From: Dolomedes plantarius
Taxonomy: Eukaryota; Arthropoda; Arachnida; Araneae; Dolomedidae
NCBI GenBank assembly: GCA_907164885.2
Contig: OU015490.1
Span: 205,992,481 to 206,056,480, forward strand
Length of the DNA stretch: 64,000 nt
Direction: 5' to 3'
This document shows, piece after piece, positions 37,561-51,540 of the stretch (positions are counted from its first letter, which is position 1; every line of letters starts with the position of its first letter). The notes under the pieces were generated by a model that was not told where the DNA came from, searched no databases, and worked only from the letters and a program-made list of their open reading frames with translations. A program made the translations under genes and the position numbers.

Positions 37561-38439
37561 TTTTTTTGTCATGGCCTTAAGCCACCTGCATTTCATTTGT
37601 CATAATTAAATAAAACCCATAAGATGATCATCAACCACGTTTTTTTCGATTTTTTTATTGTCACATCTCTTTGCTTTTTTTTCAGCGTGACAAGTTTAAA
37701 TCTTCATAGTCATGCGGCCTTCCACCTTCATCTTTCGAGAACACAACGCACAACCCACACGACAGTTTTAATTTGGGGACTTCCTTGGGAGGGGTTTTAA
37801 GTACTAATTACCACAACTGTCACTAATGGTCACAACTGTGTTCCATCAAACTTGGTTCCATCATGTTCAGATTACCATTTCGCATTCTAAATAGTCACCT
37901 TAAGGCTAATTTAAAAATACATTTCGACCAACAATTATGAATTGAGGCTTAGAAATCTAAAGATTGCACTAGCCAACAGTGAAAATGTATCTAGAACTAA
38001 ACCAATTCTTTTTTACTAAACAAACCACGCTGATCACGGAAAGGAAGATGAAACTCTCCAGTTCGCTCTAGTTTCCAAAATATGGTGCTGACGTTTTTTT
38101 TTAAACTTATAACCAATAGTAAGCAGACTGTAATTCTACAAAAAAAAAAGATTCAGTTCACCAACACCTCAAAACATCACGCTACAAAATGCGTCATTGT
38201 TGGATACAACTGTGGAACGCACCAAAGCTCCGTCCACATTTTTCATCCCTTCCTTTTTTCTATCATTTTTTTGTTCTTTTCGGAAACTCCCAACCAAGTA
38301 GCTTGGCGAGCAGTCAATTCACCAAGTGGCGCAGAATTGTGCTGAAACGAGAGCCAACATATGGGGTAGAGTGGGGTGGGGTGGGGCGCTATTAAAACAG
38401 TGTCGCAGTAGTGCTTCAAATAAGTTTAATTCATGTCTT

Positions 38440-39012
38440 TCAAAATGCCTCGCAAATGCGTAAAACTCTGCTGATAATTTTTGCTATATTTGTGGACAGG
38501 TAACTTTGAAATCACTGAAGTGACCAATAACATCAATGATAAAGAAGTCTTACAGTCTGTATTCTATTTCTGAAATTGGAGATAAGGACAAACCCTTGGC
38601 TCCTCGTATATGTTGCATATGTTGTGTCTCGAGTCTTCATTCCTGGTTGAATCACCAGTGGGGTTAATTATACCCATGATTTGGAGAGAATCACCAAACG
38701 CTGTAAATTATTGTGATTTTGGTATGACAATTCTATTAGCACATGGTATTTCAAAAAAGAAAAAGCCATCCTTGACATATCCTAACAAACCTTCAGCTAC
38801 CCGATCAGTACCTCACGGAGTCGGTCTGCGTGTGCCGATCTCACCTCAGTCTTATACAGTAAAAGACGAGGGCGATAGGGATTCTAGTGCTACTCTTCCA
38901 CCTTCAAAGCCGAGTACATTGAAAGATCCTGATTTTTATTGTAACGAGGATTCTACATAGCAACATAAAGTCAGTGTGAGCTGAATGATCTAGTAAGAGA
39001 ACTAAGAATTAC
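38440..39012 (+). pseudogene. Pseudogene of an unnamed repeat-associated arthropod protein family
   Basis: Scattered frames line up as one degraded protein: MPRKCVKLC, a knuckle-like cysteine region (APRICCICCVSSLHSWLNHQ read across frames), IPMIWRESPNAVNYCDF, SLTYPNKPSATRSVPHG, DPDFYCNEDST and LNDLVREL. I recall this order (C-rich start, PMVWREP..H..DCYFC, YP..PSA.RPVPH, DP.F, LNDLVRDL) from many uncharacterised arthropod and cnidarian proteins found in high copy. A stop lies in the middle and the TTAA element at 39017 cuts off the rest. The function is unknown. Confidence 0.55.
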
Positions 39013-39016
39013 TTAA

Positions 39017-41342
39017 GGGGACAGTGGATTTCCAAAATTGTGAAATTTGTCCAAAAATTAAATTTTTTTATTTTATTGAATTGTGAAACTACGGATGAGT
39101 AGGAATGTGTTGCAAAAACGAATTTTTAATTTCTGTGATTACTTTCCTAGTTATAGGCATTTGTATTTAATTTAGATATTATGTGGTTACTAATAGCAAT
39201 AACTTTAAATGTTTTTTTCTCAAAATAAAAATTTTTATGTCATACGAATATTCTAACTGCTCCTGGCGCATTTCTAATTATGATATTGCTTTGAAATTTA
39301 AGTTTTATATACTTATCAAATAAAACTTATTGAAAAAAATTATGCTTCCTAGCTCAGAGTTTCTAAATTTTGTACTTGGAAAGATGATTTATAGGTATTT
39401 TGCGCAATAAAAAGGGTGTTTTCACTATTATTATTTTTTTTCTCTTTATATTTTTAATGAATGCTTAAGGGGACACAGTACCCTGTCAAATTTTTTTTTT
39501 TATTTTAAGTATTTCAATAAACATTGTAATTGTATTGCACTTTAGCAGTCATTTTAAAACATATTCTGAAAGGTAAAATTTACTTTAACAGTAAATTTAA
39601 TTAAAATTTGAATTTTTTAATTTTTTTTTCAATTTTTAAAAATCCTTATAACTTTTTCAAATATTAATATTTTTGCTCCAATTTTTTATAGGTAATGTAT
39701 TTATGTCTACTATATAAAAATTGGCATGGGTTTTTTAGATATTTTTAAAATTACATTTTATATAAATTTTTTTCTATCATTTGCAGTGAAAAACGATGAA
39801 AACTGGCACTTTGTTGTATATTTTTGAATATAAAAAGAGAAATAAGCATGTTATTGCATAATTCCATGCGAATTTTTATGGTATACATAATAGAAAACCT
39901 GTATAAAAAGTTTAATACTTGTGTCTTAAATACAAAAAAAGTTTTAGCACTTTTACTGCATGAATGTCAAGAAAAAACAAACATGGAGAAAAAGCCATTT
40001 AAAGTTTTCATTTGTTAAAAAAAGTCCCTTGAAATGAAATTATATACAAATTTTGTGGGTATTTATAATAGTCAATTCATATAATATATATATAAAACAT
40101 TTTATCCATCCAACTTCAATATAAAATATTTTATGCAATTTTAAAAACATGTCAGTGAACTGTAGAAAATAGAGTCGACAACAACTGCTCTTGGTTTAAA
40201 TTTTTTTCAAATTCAACAAATAAATCTTAATGTTAATTCCATGTGAAGTTTCATTAAGCGTATAATAAAGAATATGTATAAAAACTTTTATATCTCTATC
40301 TGAATTATTAAAAAAATTATAACGTTCTCAATATATGGCAGTTAAGAAAAGATACCATTAAGAAAAAATAAATCATGCTACTTGAGAAAGTCATACCTGA
40401 AATTTGTATAAAATTAATGTGGAACTAGATTTGATGTACAAAGTAATGCATATGTAAAGCATTTCAACCATGTTTTAACATAAAAAATTTCCTTTAGGGT
40501 TGTAAAAGTATGAAAATTTTAAAAAAAATAAGAAAAATCGATGTAATTTTTATTCATGAAACATACCATTTACTACCACATTTTCTGAGAAAATTTTAAA
40601 AACATACTTATTTTATTAAATTAAAATCCCCAGGTTTATAGGTAACAAATATAACGAATAGAAATATAGCGTAAAGTTCAAGCAAAAGCTTAAAAATATA
40701 CACTTCAGGAAGAAAAAAAAAGCTGATTACAATTTTTGAACCGAAAATAAATAGCTACGTGCAGAACTACCATTACCATGTGTAAAAAATCCAAACAGTT
40801 ACTTTTAACGGTTACTTCTTTCGCTCTGGTGAACAAAAAAAATAGTTAATTAATTATTAATTTGAGTTTTTAGGCTAGTGGAAAAAATGCCACGCCCACT
40901 TTAAATGGTCACTTGTCCCTTTAATTTTCTCACAACCTTATAAAAATCTAAATAACTTTTAAAGTATTCAAGATACAGCTTTGAAATTTGGTGATCATAT
41001 ATAGAAAGGTGGGGACAATAATTTGAGTAAATAAAAAAAATCGATATTTTGACGATTTTTAGGGTACTGTGTCCCCTTAAAATAAGCAATAAGTTTCATT
41101 GTCAGTTCTATAAGGTATCCTTTAAATAAAAATGACCTTATTATATACAAAATAAATACGTATGGAACATTTTTAATTAGGCCAATTTTCGATATAATTA
41201 ATAATTCGTAATTCATAAATTATTAATATTTCATATTTAAATTTTAACCACTTTTACGTATTTATGGTGCTATTTACATATTCAAATTTCAAGCAAATCC
41301 ATTCAAAACAAAAATAGTTAGGTTTGAAGATCCACTGTCCCC
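39017..41342. mobile_element. Outer TTAA-flanked MITE
   Basis: TTAA at 39013-39016 and 41343-41346 flank GGGGACAGTGGAT...ATCCACTGTCCCC. The similarity of the ends continues a few bases (TTTCCAAA against TTTGAAG). Without the element nested in it, it would be about 0.7 kb. The TTAA duplication points to piggyBac-type mobilisation. Confidence 0.85.
39469..41076. mobile_element. Inner TTAA-flanked element nested in the outer one
   Basis: TTAA at 39465-39468 and 41077-41080 flank GGGGACACAGTACCCTG...AGGGTACTGTGTCCCC. Its 1.6 kb body is very AT-rich with no coding frame recognised. Its first seven bases equal those of the outer element, so the two are relatives or share a transposase. Confidence 0.85.
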
Positions 41343-41349
41343 TTAAGGG

Positions 41350-44332
41350 CAAAGCATCACTGTTGGCGTCTACACTGCAAACACGGAATTGTCTTGACCA
41401 GACAGTAAATGTTACTGCGTTCCGTAACCGCCATATGTCGTGGTAAGACACGACACGTCATCAGAAAATAGAGAGGGGGACACCGCAGGTGCGGAAAATG
41501 ATATTTAGAGGGGTAGAGAATATAACTGAAGAAAAGCAGACAAAGAAGTGCCTTGACCAGCTGGATGTAATGAGCTGCGTAGGCGAAACGAAAGATGAGA
41601 GATGCCATGTTGAGAGGGGGCAGTTGAGAGTTGAATACAAGAAAATGGGATCATCTGGATTTAATGATCTGTGCAGGCAAAAGCTTGGAAAAAAGGAGTC
41701 TGAAATTGAAGATTGAAAGGGGAGAGTTAGATAGTTTTGACTTCGTTCGATGTTGATTTCGTTTGGGAGGTCAGCAGGAGGTCGGAGAATAACGTGAGAA
41801 TTTGGGAGTGTGAGAAACCCCAGAAGGGTGCACGGGCGGACGCCCCCTTCAATTTTGATTGGGAATAATATTACGATAAAAAATACGGTCGGCCAATAAT
41901 ATGGGCCTAGATCGACCTATTGGTCAGGAGATGGCCACCAATGAAAGCATGAGGAGAAATGTTTGGAGTTTTGCTCGGAGTGAAAAAGATAGAGAGGGCG
42001 CAGATGAGTTCGAGAACTCACAGGAGACGCAGATAGCAGTAAATCATATCGTGAGTACGCCCGTCGGAGCATAAGCCCCCGAAGTCAACGGGGGATGAGA
42101 GAAGTAGAGGAAGTGCTACTGAACGTATACTGGAGAAATAGGTGCAAGTCCCCTGTACCAGAATAACCAACCGATGACCCAGCCGTCAATGACAATCGCC
42201 CAGCCGAAACGAGTTTGTGGTGACGGAACACGCTCCCGACCAATGCCGCAATCGTAGCTTGACCCTGCCTCCACTCGGGACAAGGGACTTCCGATGATCC
42301 TCCAGCCAATCCAGGTGGAGCGCACCCGGGCGGAGAATCCATTGTTGCCAGGAGAGCCCTGTTATTGTGACGGCGTAAATTCAAAACAAGGTAGGAGAGT
42401 TTTGGTTTTGCTATTCTGACAATGCCCAGTACGAATTAATGAACGAAGGTACTAAGACAGGGTTAGCTTAAAGTGAAGTGTGGCTTAAGGTGGATTGTTA
42501 TGTATACATAGCTATCTATCATAAAACATTTGGTTGTGTAATTCCATAGTAACTGGAATATTGATATAATGATATTAGCAATATGTTTATGTGTATCAGT
42601 TAAGAATCTTAGAATAAGTAAAGAATGTTATTGAATAGATAAATGATATGATGATATGAGCAATGCATATGTGGGATTATTAATTAAGAAGATTGGAGTA
42701 TAATTAAATGATATAAATGAATAGTTCGAGGAGGGTATTCATGAGAATAAATAATATATTAATATGATATAGGAGTAATTGGAATCATATATAAATTGCA
42801 TTAATAAGATATATGAGTTGTAATTCAGTAATGAATAATGTTAATTGTATGTGTATTGTGAATGTTTAATAAATTGATTGGTATGTATACATATGAGTAA
42901 TCACTTTATATTATTCCAGGAACTAACCACTATAAAATTACGGTGACACCATACTCCATTCCTTCCATTATTGAAAAGTGAAAATAACTTAATATCTTGC
43001 AGTAATAAATAGGGTCTTATGAAAGCTCTGAAAATTGTTTACAAAACTTATGCATGGAAATAAGTTCACAGATACTTCAAAATTAAGTCTGAAGCCTGTC
43101 TTTCTCTATCCCAGCAATTTGTTTTAATCGGATCCGATTGGTTATGCAAATTACATGAGAGAAACATATCTTAACATGAAGCAACTGTTATGGAGAGTAA
43201 ACTATAGCAAGTTTAAATGGCAAATATTTGTTTATGTCAAAATCATTCCCTTATTACTTGGACTGCAACAAGGTTACATCAAATTTTGTTGCTTTTTGTG
43301 TCTGCCAAGGAACATCACTGCAAACTGAACGATTGCCCTATTCGACAACCAGTTTAACCAGGAACAAATAATGTTATTGACCATGTATGTGTCAATAACA
43401 TTATGTGAGAGAAATCAATGACGTCAGTGGAACCGCCGTACCAGTTTATCGTTTCTTCGGCAGCGTATTGCCAAAAAGTAGCAGCAGAAATGCCTCTAGT
43501 TCAAAGTACTTGTTCCAGAAAAACGAGAAAACAGCGGGGACACCAGATTAATGAAATTGCCTATTTTCGCGCTGCCAATCAAAGAAACACGAATCCGTCA
43601 AGACTATACCACTTGCCCCTTACGCGTCGGTTGTCGCAGAGCCGACAGGATACACGAATTTACGAGATTTTTATAATCCGGACGAGAACAGGGCAATACG
43701 GTCTCGACCACGTCTCGCAATAGAGCCGTATGACATCATACAGGTGAAGACTTCATGAAAATCCTTCCTAAAGCTTTTTATAGTCCTAGAGAGCTATACT
43801 AGAATGTAAAAAAGTAGTACTCCCTGCTCTTTATGTAAAACTGGGCATCATGAAAAACTTTATAAAGGCCATGGATAAGACTGATGAAGCATTTTAGTGT
43901 TTGGGTAAGAAGTCTCCACATCTCATTGAAACCAAAATAAAGGCGGTGGTTTTCGTTAGTCCACAATTACACAAACTGTCCCAAGGTGAACATTTCGATA
44001 ATATTCTCACACGATATGAGAAGTTAGCCTGGGATGCCTTTGTTCCAGTGTCCACCAAATTCCAATATTTAACTAGCTAAATTTTCATTAAGATAATTTT
44101 CGCGTTCAGCACCCTCGAAAACATAAAGATAAACTATTTTCCTCACAGTTACAGAAAAAAAAGTTAACTTTTGTTGGCTAGTGTTATAGACAGAGTATGA
44201 GGGCTACACTATTTTTTAAAAGTTATGCCATAAAATTGATGGTAAAGTGCTGGAAACCAAACACAACAGTTCTTTACTGTAAATTTCTCGTATTTCGTTT
44301 TCTGTCCAAATATTCAGGCTTCATAGATTTTA
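41350..44332. other. Unassigned, with a GC-richer block at about 41720-42400
   Basis: The 41720-42400 part is GC-richer (CACGGGCGGACGCCCCC, CGCCCGTCGGAGCATAAG) and could be an old LTR or island; no borders or gene were identified. A perfect 14 bp hairpin lies at 43368-43404. The open frame at 43418-43723 has no recognisable motif. Confidence 0.4.
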
Positions 44333-44700
44333 TTGGAGGTAGCCTAGTGGTAGTGCAGTTTGAATCCCGACGAACAGCATCAAACACTCTCGTTTCTATG
44401 CCGGATATGTGCACTTTAATCCGTCGACCGGAGAGCCCTTTTATAACGTCAGTGAGTGGGAGAAGGTAGGAGTCTTCCAGATGTCACCTCTAGGAGGTAT
44501 TGGGTGAATTTTAGGGACATTCTAGTATTGAATTTACATTCTAGTATTTTAAATTTGGAACCTGGATTTGGCAGAAGACCACAAGTCAGACTCCTACCCT
44601 TGTGGTACCATTGTAAACTGGAGCTGTATTTCTCTACCAGTGGTGGATACCTTGTGTGGCATGTGCCGTTCAGGAAGGCTGAAATCTCAACAACACAATA
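44333..44700 (+). mobile_element. Possible tRNA-derived SINE
   Basis: An A-box-like TAGCCTAGTGGTAG (44340-44353) and a B-box-like AGTTTGAATCCC (44357-44368) are present. They are only about 17 bp apart, shorter than the usual spacing, so the head would be deleted. The rest is a non-coding body without a clear tail. Confidence 0.35.
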
Positions 44701-44707
44701 ACAACAT

Positions 44708-45730
44708 ATTTTATTTCTAAAGAGAATTATTCAGGGTATATAAAAGAATTTATAAAATAATTCTTTAACAAAATGTTTAGGTACTCCATAGCTGAAGAAA
44801 TCACTGTTTAAAAATTATGAATTGAGGTGCTACATGTTCTAACCCAAATTTAACGTTGGTTTGGAAACGGGACGTATAAGGATTATACTTTGACATGAAA
44901 ACGATAAAAAAAATTGAGTCGCTACTTAATTTTGTAAAACAAAACAACACGAAAACAAGAGATTTTATTTCTAAAGAGAATTATTGAGGGTTTATAAAAG
45001 GATTTATGAAAGGATTATTTAATAAATCATTTATGTACTCCATAGCAAAAGAAATTCACCGTTTAAAAATTGCGATTTGAGGTGCCACATGTTCAAACCA
45101 AAATTTAAAATTGGTATGGACACGGGACGTGTAAGGATTATACTGATGACATCAAAAGATTTAAAAAAAATCTAGTCGCTACTTAATTTTGTTACACAAA
45201 ACAACACAAAAAAACAGATTTTATTTCTAAAGAGAATTATTCATGCTTTATAAAAGGATTTATAATATGATTCTTTAATAAAACATTTATAAACTCCATA
45301 GCAAAAGAATCCACGTTTTAAGAATTATGATTTGAGGTGCCACATGTTCTAACCAAAATTTAACGTTGGTATGGGCACGGGACGTGTAAGGATTATACTG
45401 ATGACGCGAAAAAGATAAAAAAAAAATTGAGTCTCTACTTCATTTTGTTAAAAAAAAGAACACAAAAACAAAAGATTTTATTTCTAAAGAGAATTATTCA
45501 AGTTTTATAAAACGATTTATAAACAGATTCTTTAATAAAACATTTATAAACTCCATAGCAAAAGAATTGACCGTTTAAAAATTATGATTTGAAGTGCCGC
45601 ATGTTCTAAACAAAATTTAACGTTGGTATGGAAACAGGACGTATAAGGATTATACTAATAACATTAAACAGATAAAAAAAATGAGTCGCTAATTAATTTT
45701 GTTAAACAAAACAACAAATTTAACAAAAAA
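44708..45730. repeat. ~255 bp tandem array, four units
   Basis: The landmark ATTTTATTTCTAAAGAGAAT starts units at 44708, 44962, 45218 and 45475. Other constant phrases are ACTCCATAGC, AACGTTGGTATGG, GACGTGTAAGGATTATACT and GAGTCGCTACTTAATTTTGT. Units differ by perhaps 10-15% by eye. Confidence 0.9.
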
Positions 45731-46453
45731 ATCACAAAAAGTTTAAAATGTGAAAATGCGAAAACGGAAAAACAAAATAGTCTTCATAAATGCACTTAGT
45801 AATGGAAAACAGCTAAACTATTAAGGAAGAGAATAATTGCATGTAATAACCATGGTTTGGAGATTTATTCGATAAGAAAAATGAATAAAAGTAAGGAGGG
45901 ATTTGAAGAAGGAAATGCATTTCCGTTTTGCTCTATATTTAGGATTTGCAGAAAGGAAATTACTGTCTGAAAAATCTAATTTTTTAGAAAGGGAAATAAC
46001 ACAAGTTCCAGATGATATGGAAATATGTTCAACTGAAGAATAATATGTTTCCAATGGGAGAAAAAATGTGTCAAGTAAGAATGAAAAACATTTGGACTTT
46101 CCTGAATCACATGTGGGGAAATATTAAAAGTATTATTATTTTTTCATTTTCATGGTTGTTGGTGCCAGAGAGTGTAAATTGAATTCCAGTTGTGAAATAT
46201 ATGTTATATGACACTAACAATCCTTCATGTTTATTTATTTAATGCATTTTCATGTCTTTGAGATAAGTTTAAAAGAACTCGAAACATTACATTATTTTTA
46301 ATAATTATAAAATACTGCAAAAGATTTTTTAAAATTTAATTTGCAAAAGCAGTTTAAATAACCATTGGTCGTCGTGCATCACAGAGGGGTGCATTGTGTT
46401 GGAGCAAATAAGAAAATACAATAAACGACAAATTACAAGGCAAAGCAAGTTAA

Positions 46454-46918
46454 GGCTGTTATGTACTAACCCTATTCACGATCCTGTATGGAGAAAAATT
46501 GTTACCGTAAGGAGAAAATTGTTAACGCATGGAGAAAATTTGTCTACTATTCACAGCTACATAAATGCTGATAATCAAATAAAAATGGCATTTGCAGATA
46601 GCCTGGACTTTTCTGCACCTTGCAACAGGATTCATGTTTCATAAATATTCATTTTTATAAATTTCGTCCACCAAAGGAATTTATGAGTGTTTAAAACACA
46701 CTATACAAGATTTTTCCCTCGAATAATTTAAATTTTAAAATATTATTTGCATTTTTTTTAAACGAAAAATGCCCCAAGGTGAAAAAGATTTCTTTCTCTA
46801 TTACGGAGTACAACTTTTAAAACCAATCTTTAAATCCACGTCGGCAATCCTTGAATAAATTTTCTCCATTGGTTAACATTGAGGTGAGCGAATCGAATAG
46901 GGTTAGTACACAACAACC
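46454..46918. mobile_element. TTAA-type MITE, copy 2
   Basis: TTAA (46450-46453, 46919-46922) flanks GGCTGTTATGTACTAACCC and its inverse ending GGGTTAGTACACAACAACC. The body is the family of 28584-28970 in inverted orientation (shared AATTTCGTCCACCAAAGGAA region, AGGTGAGCGAATC). It is non-coding. Confidence 0.85.
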
Positions 46919-47516
46919 TTAAGTGTATAAAACATTTAAAAGCACAAACTTAGAAACAAAGAAACTAACAGAGAGGTTCATAACTCTATTGCATTATCAG
47001 TTCCTTGCCGTATCAGTATTATTTGTATAAGAACTCTCTAGATACGGCTATACAATTCAATAAATGTTTACTGTTCATCTCAATGTGTTAGGAGCGTAGA
47101 TCATAATTTGGGCTATTAAACTTTCCAATTCGACGAAAATGCTTTCCTTAACAGTCGTGTCCCGTTTGCATTTTAAATGCTGCAACTAGGAAAATCTATG
47201 TGCAAACGGGATCTTTAAAAAGGAATCTTTCCATCGCTTGAATTAAGTCTTCTTCTAATTTAGTCTTATAACGGATTTCTATAACATTTGAAATCATTCT
47301 CTTATCTTTTGGAAAAAGTATTGGCTGTTAGCAGATATCCCTATCTTTTATTAGCCAGATCGGGATCTGTTCTACTTCCAGCAATACCACAATGAGCTGG
47401 AATGCACTGCAGACACGCTATTTTGGAATTCTAGGGGCTCCATATTTGATCTACAATCAGTCAGTTACACGTTTATGAGATCTTATTATCATTGCTGTCG
47501 TGAGTACAAAGTATTG

Positions 47517-48121
47517 CAGGATGCGGCAGATTGGACAGGATGCAACAGATTTCTGAAGGTAACTGGTAAGGGAGTGGTGAGGGTAGACCGGCGCGGGAGG
47601 TGGCAACACTTAGGGTGGGTTTTCTAGTCGTCAGTAGACAAATTGTGTTTGTCCAGTGAACATCGCGTTTTCGTTAGTGATGATTCTTAAAATTTAACGA
47701 TTCTGTAACTACGTTACAGAGGACATTTAAGACGCACTTCGGGCTGAGGAAGCTTCTGGTCGAAAAACAATCCTGCGATAAGTTTCAAACGTGACAACAA
47801 TTTTGTCTGCATTACTAAGGAAACCAGGTGGTCCTTGGAACATTAAAACGCATGAAAATGGGCAACGAGTCCGCAAGTCCGCTATTCGTCAGTAAGTGGT
47901 CGCCAATCTCTTAAACTTGACCAACAGAGTGATGGAAAACTTTAAAGAAGAGCTTCGGTAGTGCATCACAAATAACCGACCCCACCTGAGTGAAGTTATC
48001 TTTAAAACATAGTGGAAAAAACTAGATATTTAGTACTTTCCGAAAATTTGAAGATTTTACTGTAAATTGTTTTGTTTTTTATTACCTTTCGAAATGTAGG
48101 AATATATTTTGTGGCACCCTG
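47517..48121 (+). mobile_element. TIR element with DUF4817-like relic, copy 1
   Basis: The ends CAGGATGCGGCAGATTGGA and (inverted) CAGGGTGCCACAAAAT match weakly, and the body tracks the element at 55245-56129 (TCTGAAGGTAACTGGTAAGG, TGATGGAAAACTTTAAAGAA, GGTAGTGCATCACAAATAAC). Scattered frames recall the N-terminal helix-turn-helix (GEHRVFV) and C-terminal part (RVMENFKE, CITNN) of arthropod DUF4817-type transposases, with no catalytic part between. Confidence 0.45.
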
Positions 48122-48734
48122 TAGACACTAAAATATAGCATATGGGGAATAGTACAATATAATATAATTTTTTAAACATTGCAATATGATTCGAAAAATT
48201 CTTTGAAGGGTACATAAAACACAAATATTCTTTTTCGATTAGTTTCACATTCCCTTTAATTTTGCTATCGATTTAGATGGTTTTTTTAAAGGAATGTAAG
48301 TTGATAACTTATTTTTCGCAGCAATTCCAGAAAACTTTTACAAATCAAGAATTGCGCTAAATTCTCCGATAAATTCTCTTTCGTGCACCAAAAGCAGTAT
48401 TTAAAAAACCTCGCAAGTATCGAAAATATGTTTAAAACTTAAAGAAAAAATAGTTTGCGGAGGCGATTCAGAATTAAAAAGGCATTTACTTCGAAAAGAA
48501 GGAGAAAAATTCCTGGTGCTTATTTAGATATTTCTTTGAAAAATTGAAAAGCTGTCGGGAATTTTATCTTTTAGGGAATTATATTTCATTCCCAAAGTTA
48601 TATTGGAAATAATGCTTGCATAAAACCAATTGATATTTAATTAAAATTATAAAGTTAAGATGTCATAAATAAACAAACAGTCAAAATGTATCGAATGGTA
48701 ATATTTACATTTTTCATAGTTTAACCGAGTAAGG

Positions 48735-49832
<1,098 letters not shown>

Positions 49833-49838
49833 TATATA

Positions 49839-51060
49839 CACTGCTGGCCACCCAAATTGCAACACCAAGAAAGACAAGAGATATCACAACAAAATTTATT
49901 TTGTAGATAACAGGTTGACCAAGTATCAAATGATTAAATTTATAGACTTCTGTGAAGTGTGGTTCCTGCCAAAATCAGTAGCCAGAATAGCCGCCATTGT
50001 TGGAGATAACCGCTGCCACACGCCTCGGCATTGGTTCAAGGAGACTTTGGATGAGTTCTTGGGGTACAGCAGACCAAGCAGCTTCCACACGTTGCCAAAG
50101 CTGATCTGCTGTGTCAGCTGGGGATGGAATCTGGGTCAATCGTAGAGCAACCATGGACCACATGTTTTCTATCGGCGAAAGATCGGGAGAGCGAGGCGGC
50201 CAGAGAAGCAATTCAATCTGGCGATTGACGAAGAACCGTTGGACAATGCGTGCCACGTGTGGTCGCGCATTATCCTGTTGAAATATGGCTGTGGGAAAGC
50301 CCTGAAGGTAAGGAAGGACAACTGGCTCCAACTCCTCGGAGATGTAGCGCTGGCTGTTTAAAGTACCGGCAATTCGTACTAGAGGTGTGCGAGAGTGACA
50401 TCCAATACCGCCCCATACCATAATACCCGGTGCAGGACCAGTGTGGCGGTGCATAACGCATCCTCTCTTCAAGGTGTTTCCAGACTCGAATGCGACCATC
50501 GTGGTGTTGCAGACAGAAGCGTGACTCGTCAGTAAAGACAATTTCATTTCATTCTGCCGTCCACATCCTTCTGTCATCGCACCATTGGCGGCGGAGACGT
50601 ATGTGGTTCTGCGTCAAGGGTAGACAAAAAAATGGACGTCTTGCGGACAGACCACTCCGCTGTAAACGGCGTCGGATGGTATGCTCAGACACTGGATGTG
50701 CGTTACAGACTGCATGTGCTGTGCTATGGTTCGTGATGTGACTGAGCGATCCGTCACTGCCATGCGCACAATTTGCCTGTCATCACTTGAAGTGGTGCGC
50801 TGTGGTGAATGCGATCGAACACGCCGGTTCGTCGTACCCTCCTGCATCCAACGATCACATATCCGCATTACAGTTTTTTGGTTTCGTCCAACACGACTAC
50901 CGATTTCCCTGAAAGATAATCCACAATCTCGGTAGGCCACTATCCTTCCTCTGTCGAACTCGGATACTTAATCAAAAGATGATCGCTGTTTTCGACGAGG
51001 CATAATTGATCGTTTTTTTGAAAAAACCACAAGAAAATTTAGGCTAAAGCTAAGTGAACT
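49839..51060 (-). mobile_element. Tc1-type transposon, right end lost
   Basis: The left TIR starts CACTGCTGGCCACCCAAATT after TA (49837-49838). The transposase gene reads on minus. No inverted copy of the TIR was found beyond 51003, so the 5' end of the element has been lost or badly decayed. Confidence 0.75.
49975..51003 (-). pseudogene. Tc1-type DD34E transposase pseudogene
   Basis: The start at 51003 gives MPRRKQRSSFD and then an in-frame TAA. The paired helix-turn-helix continues (RGRIVAYRDCGLSFREIGSR, about 50860-50960). The first catalytic Asp is in VFTDESRF (about 50528-50551), which lies in a different frame from the rest, with shifts near 50600 and 50450. The second Asp is in FQQDNARPH and the Glu in SPDLSPIENMW, 34 residues later, so the catalytic triad is of DD34E type. 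The full length of about 340 residues is present, but one stop and at least two frameshifts make it inactive. Confidence 0.85.
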
Positions 51061-51399
51061 AACTGGAAATAATAGATAAATGTCATAAATTAAGGCGATA
51101 CTGATATTAAAAGTTAACACATGGCAGCATTTGCCCACTTCTCAGCTTAATATTTTAGAACATTCGAAGCAGTTACTTCAGACTGCTGAGTCAGAGGCGT
51201 CTTTTACTGGAAGCCCGAACAAATTACAAAGACATATCGATGTAAGATTTTGTAAGAAGCAAATATGCATGTCGTGAGGTGGGATGAATTGCAAAATAAT
51301 TTTAATAGTTTATGGACCTGGAGGCTTTTAATGATGGGAATAAATGATAATTAATTGAATCAAGCGTTTGTTGTTTCTCGGACCACCACCACTACACTG

Positions 51400-51540
<141 letters not shown>

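Noticed and set aside
37198..37596. 132-codon minus-strand frame as a host gene
   Set aside because: It may simply be open because the block is GC-rich; no recognisable domain, no splice sites that lead on.
43418..43723. 101-codon frame starting MTSVEPPYQF
   Set aside because: No motif recognised and no supporting context; kept as unassigned.
46396..46644. 82-codon frame
   Set aside because: It lies mostly inside the TTAA-type MITE at 46454-46918, which is non-coding in its other copy.
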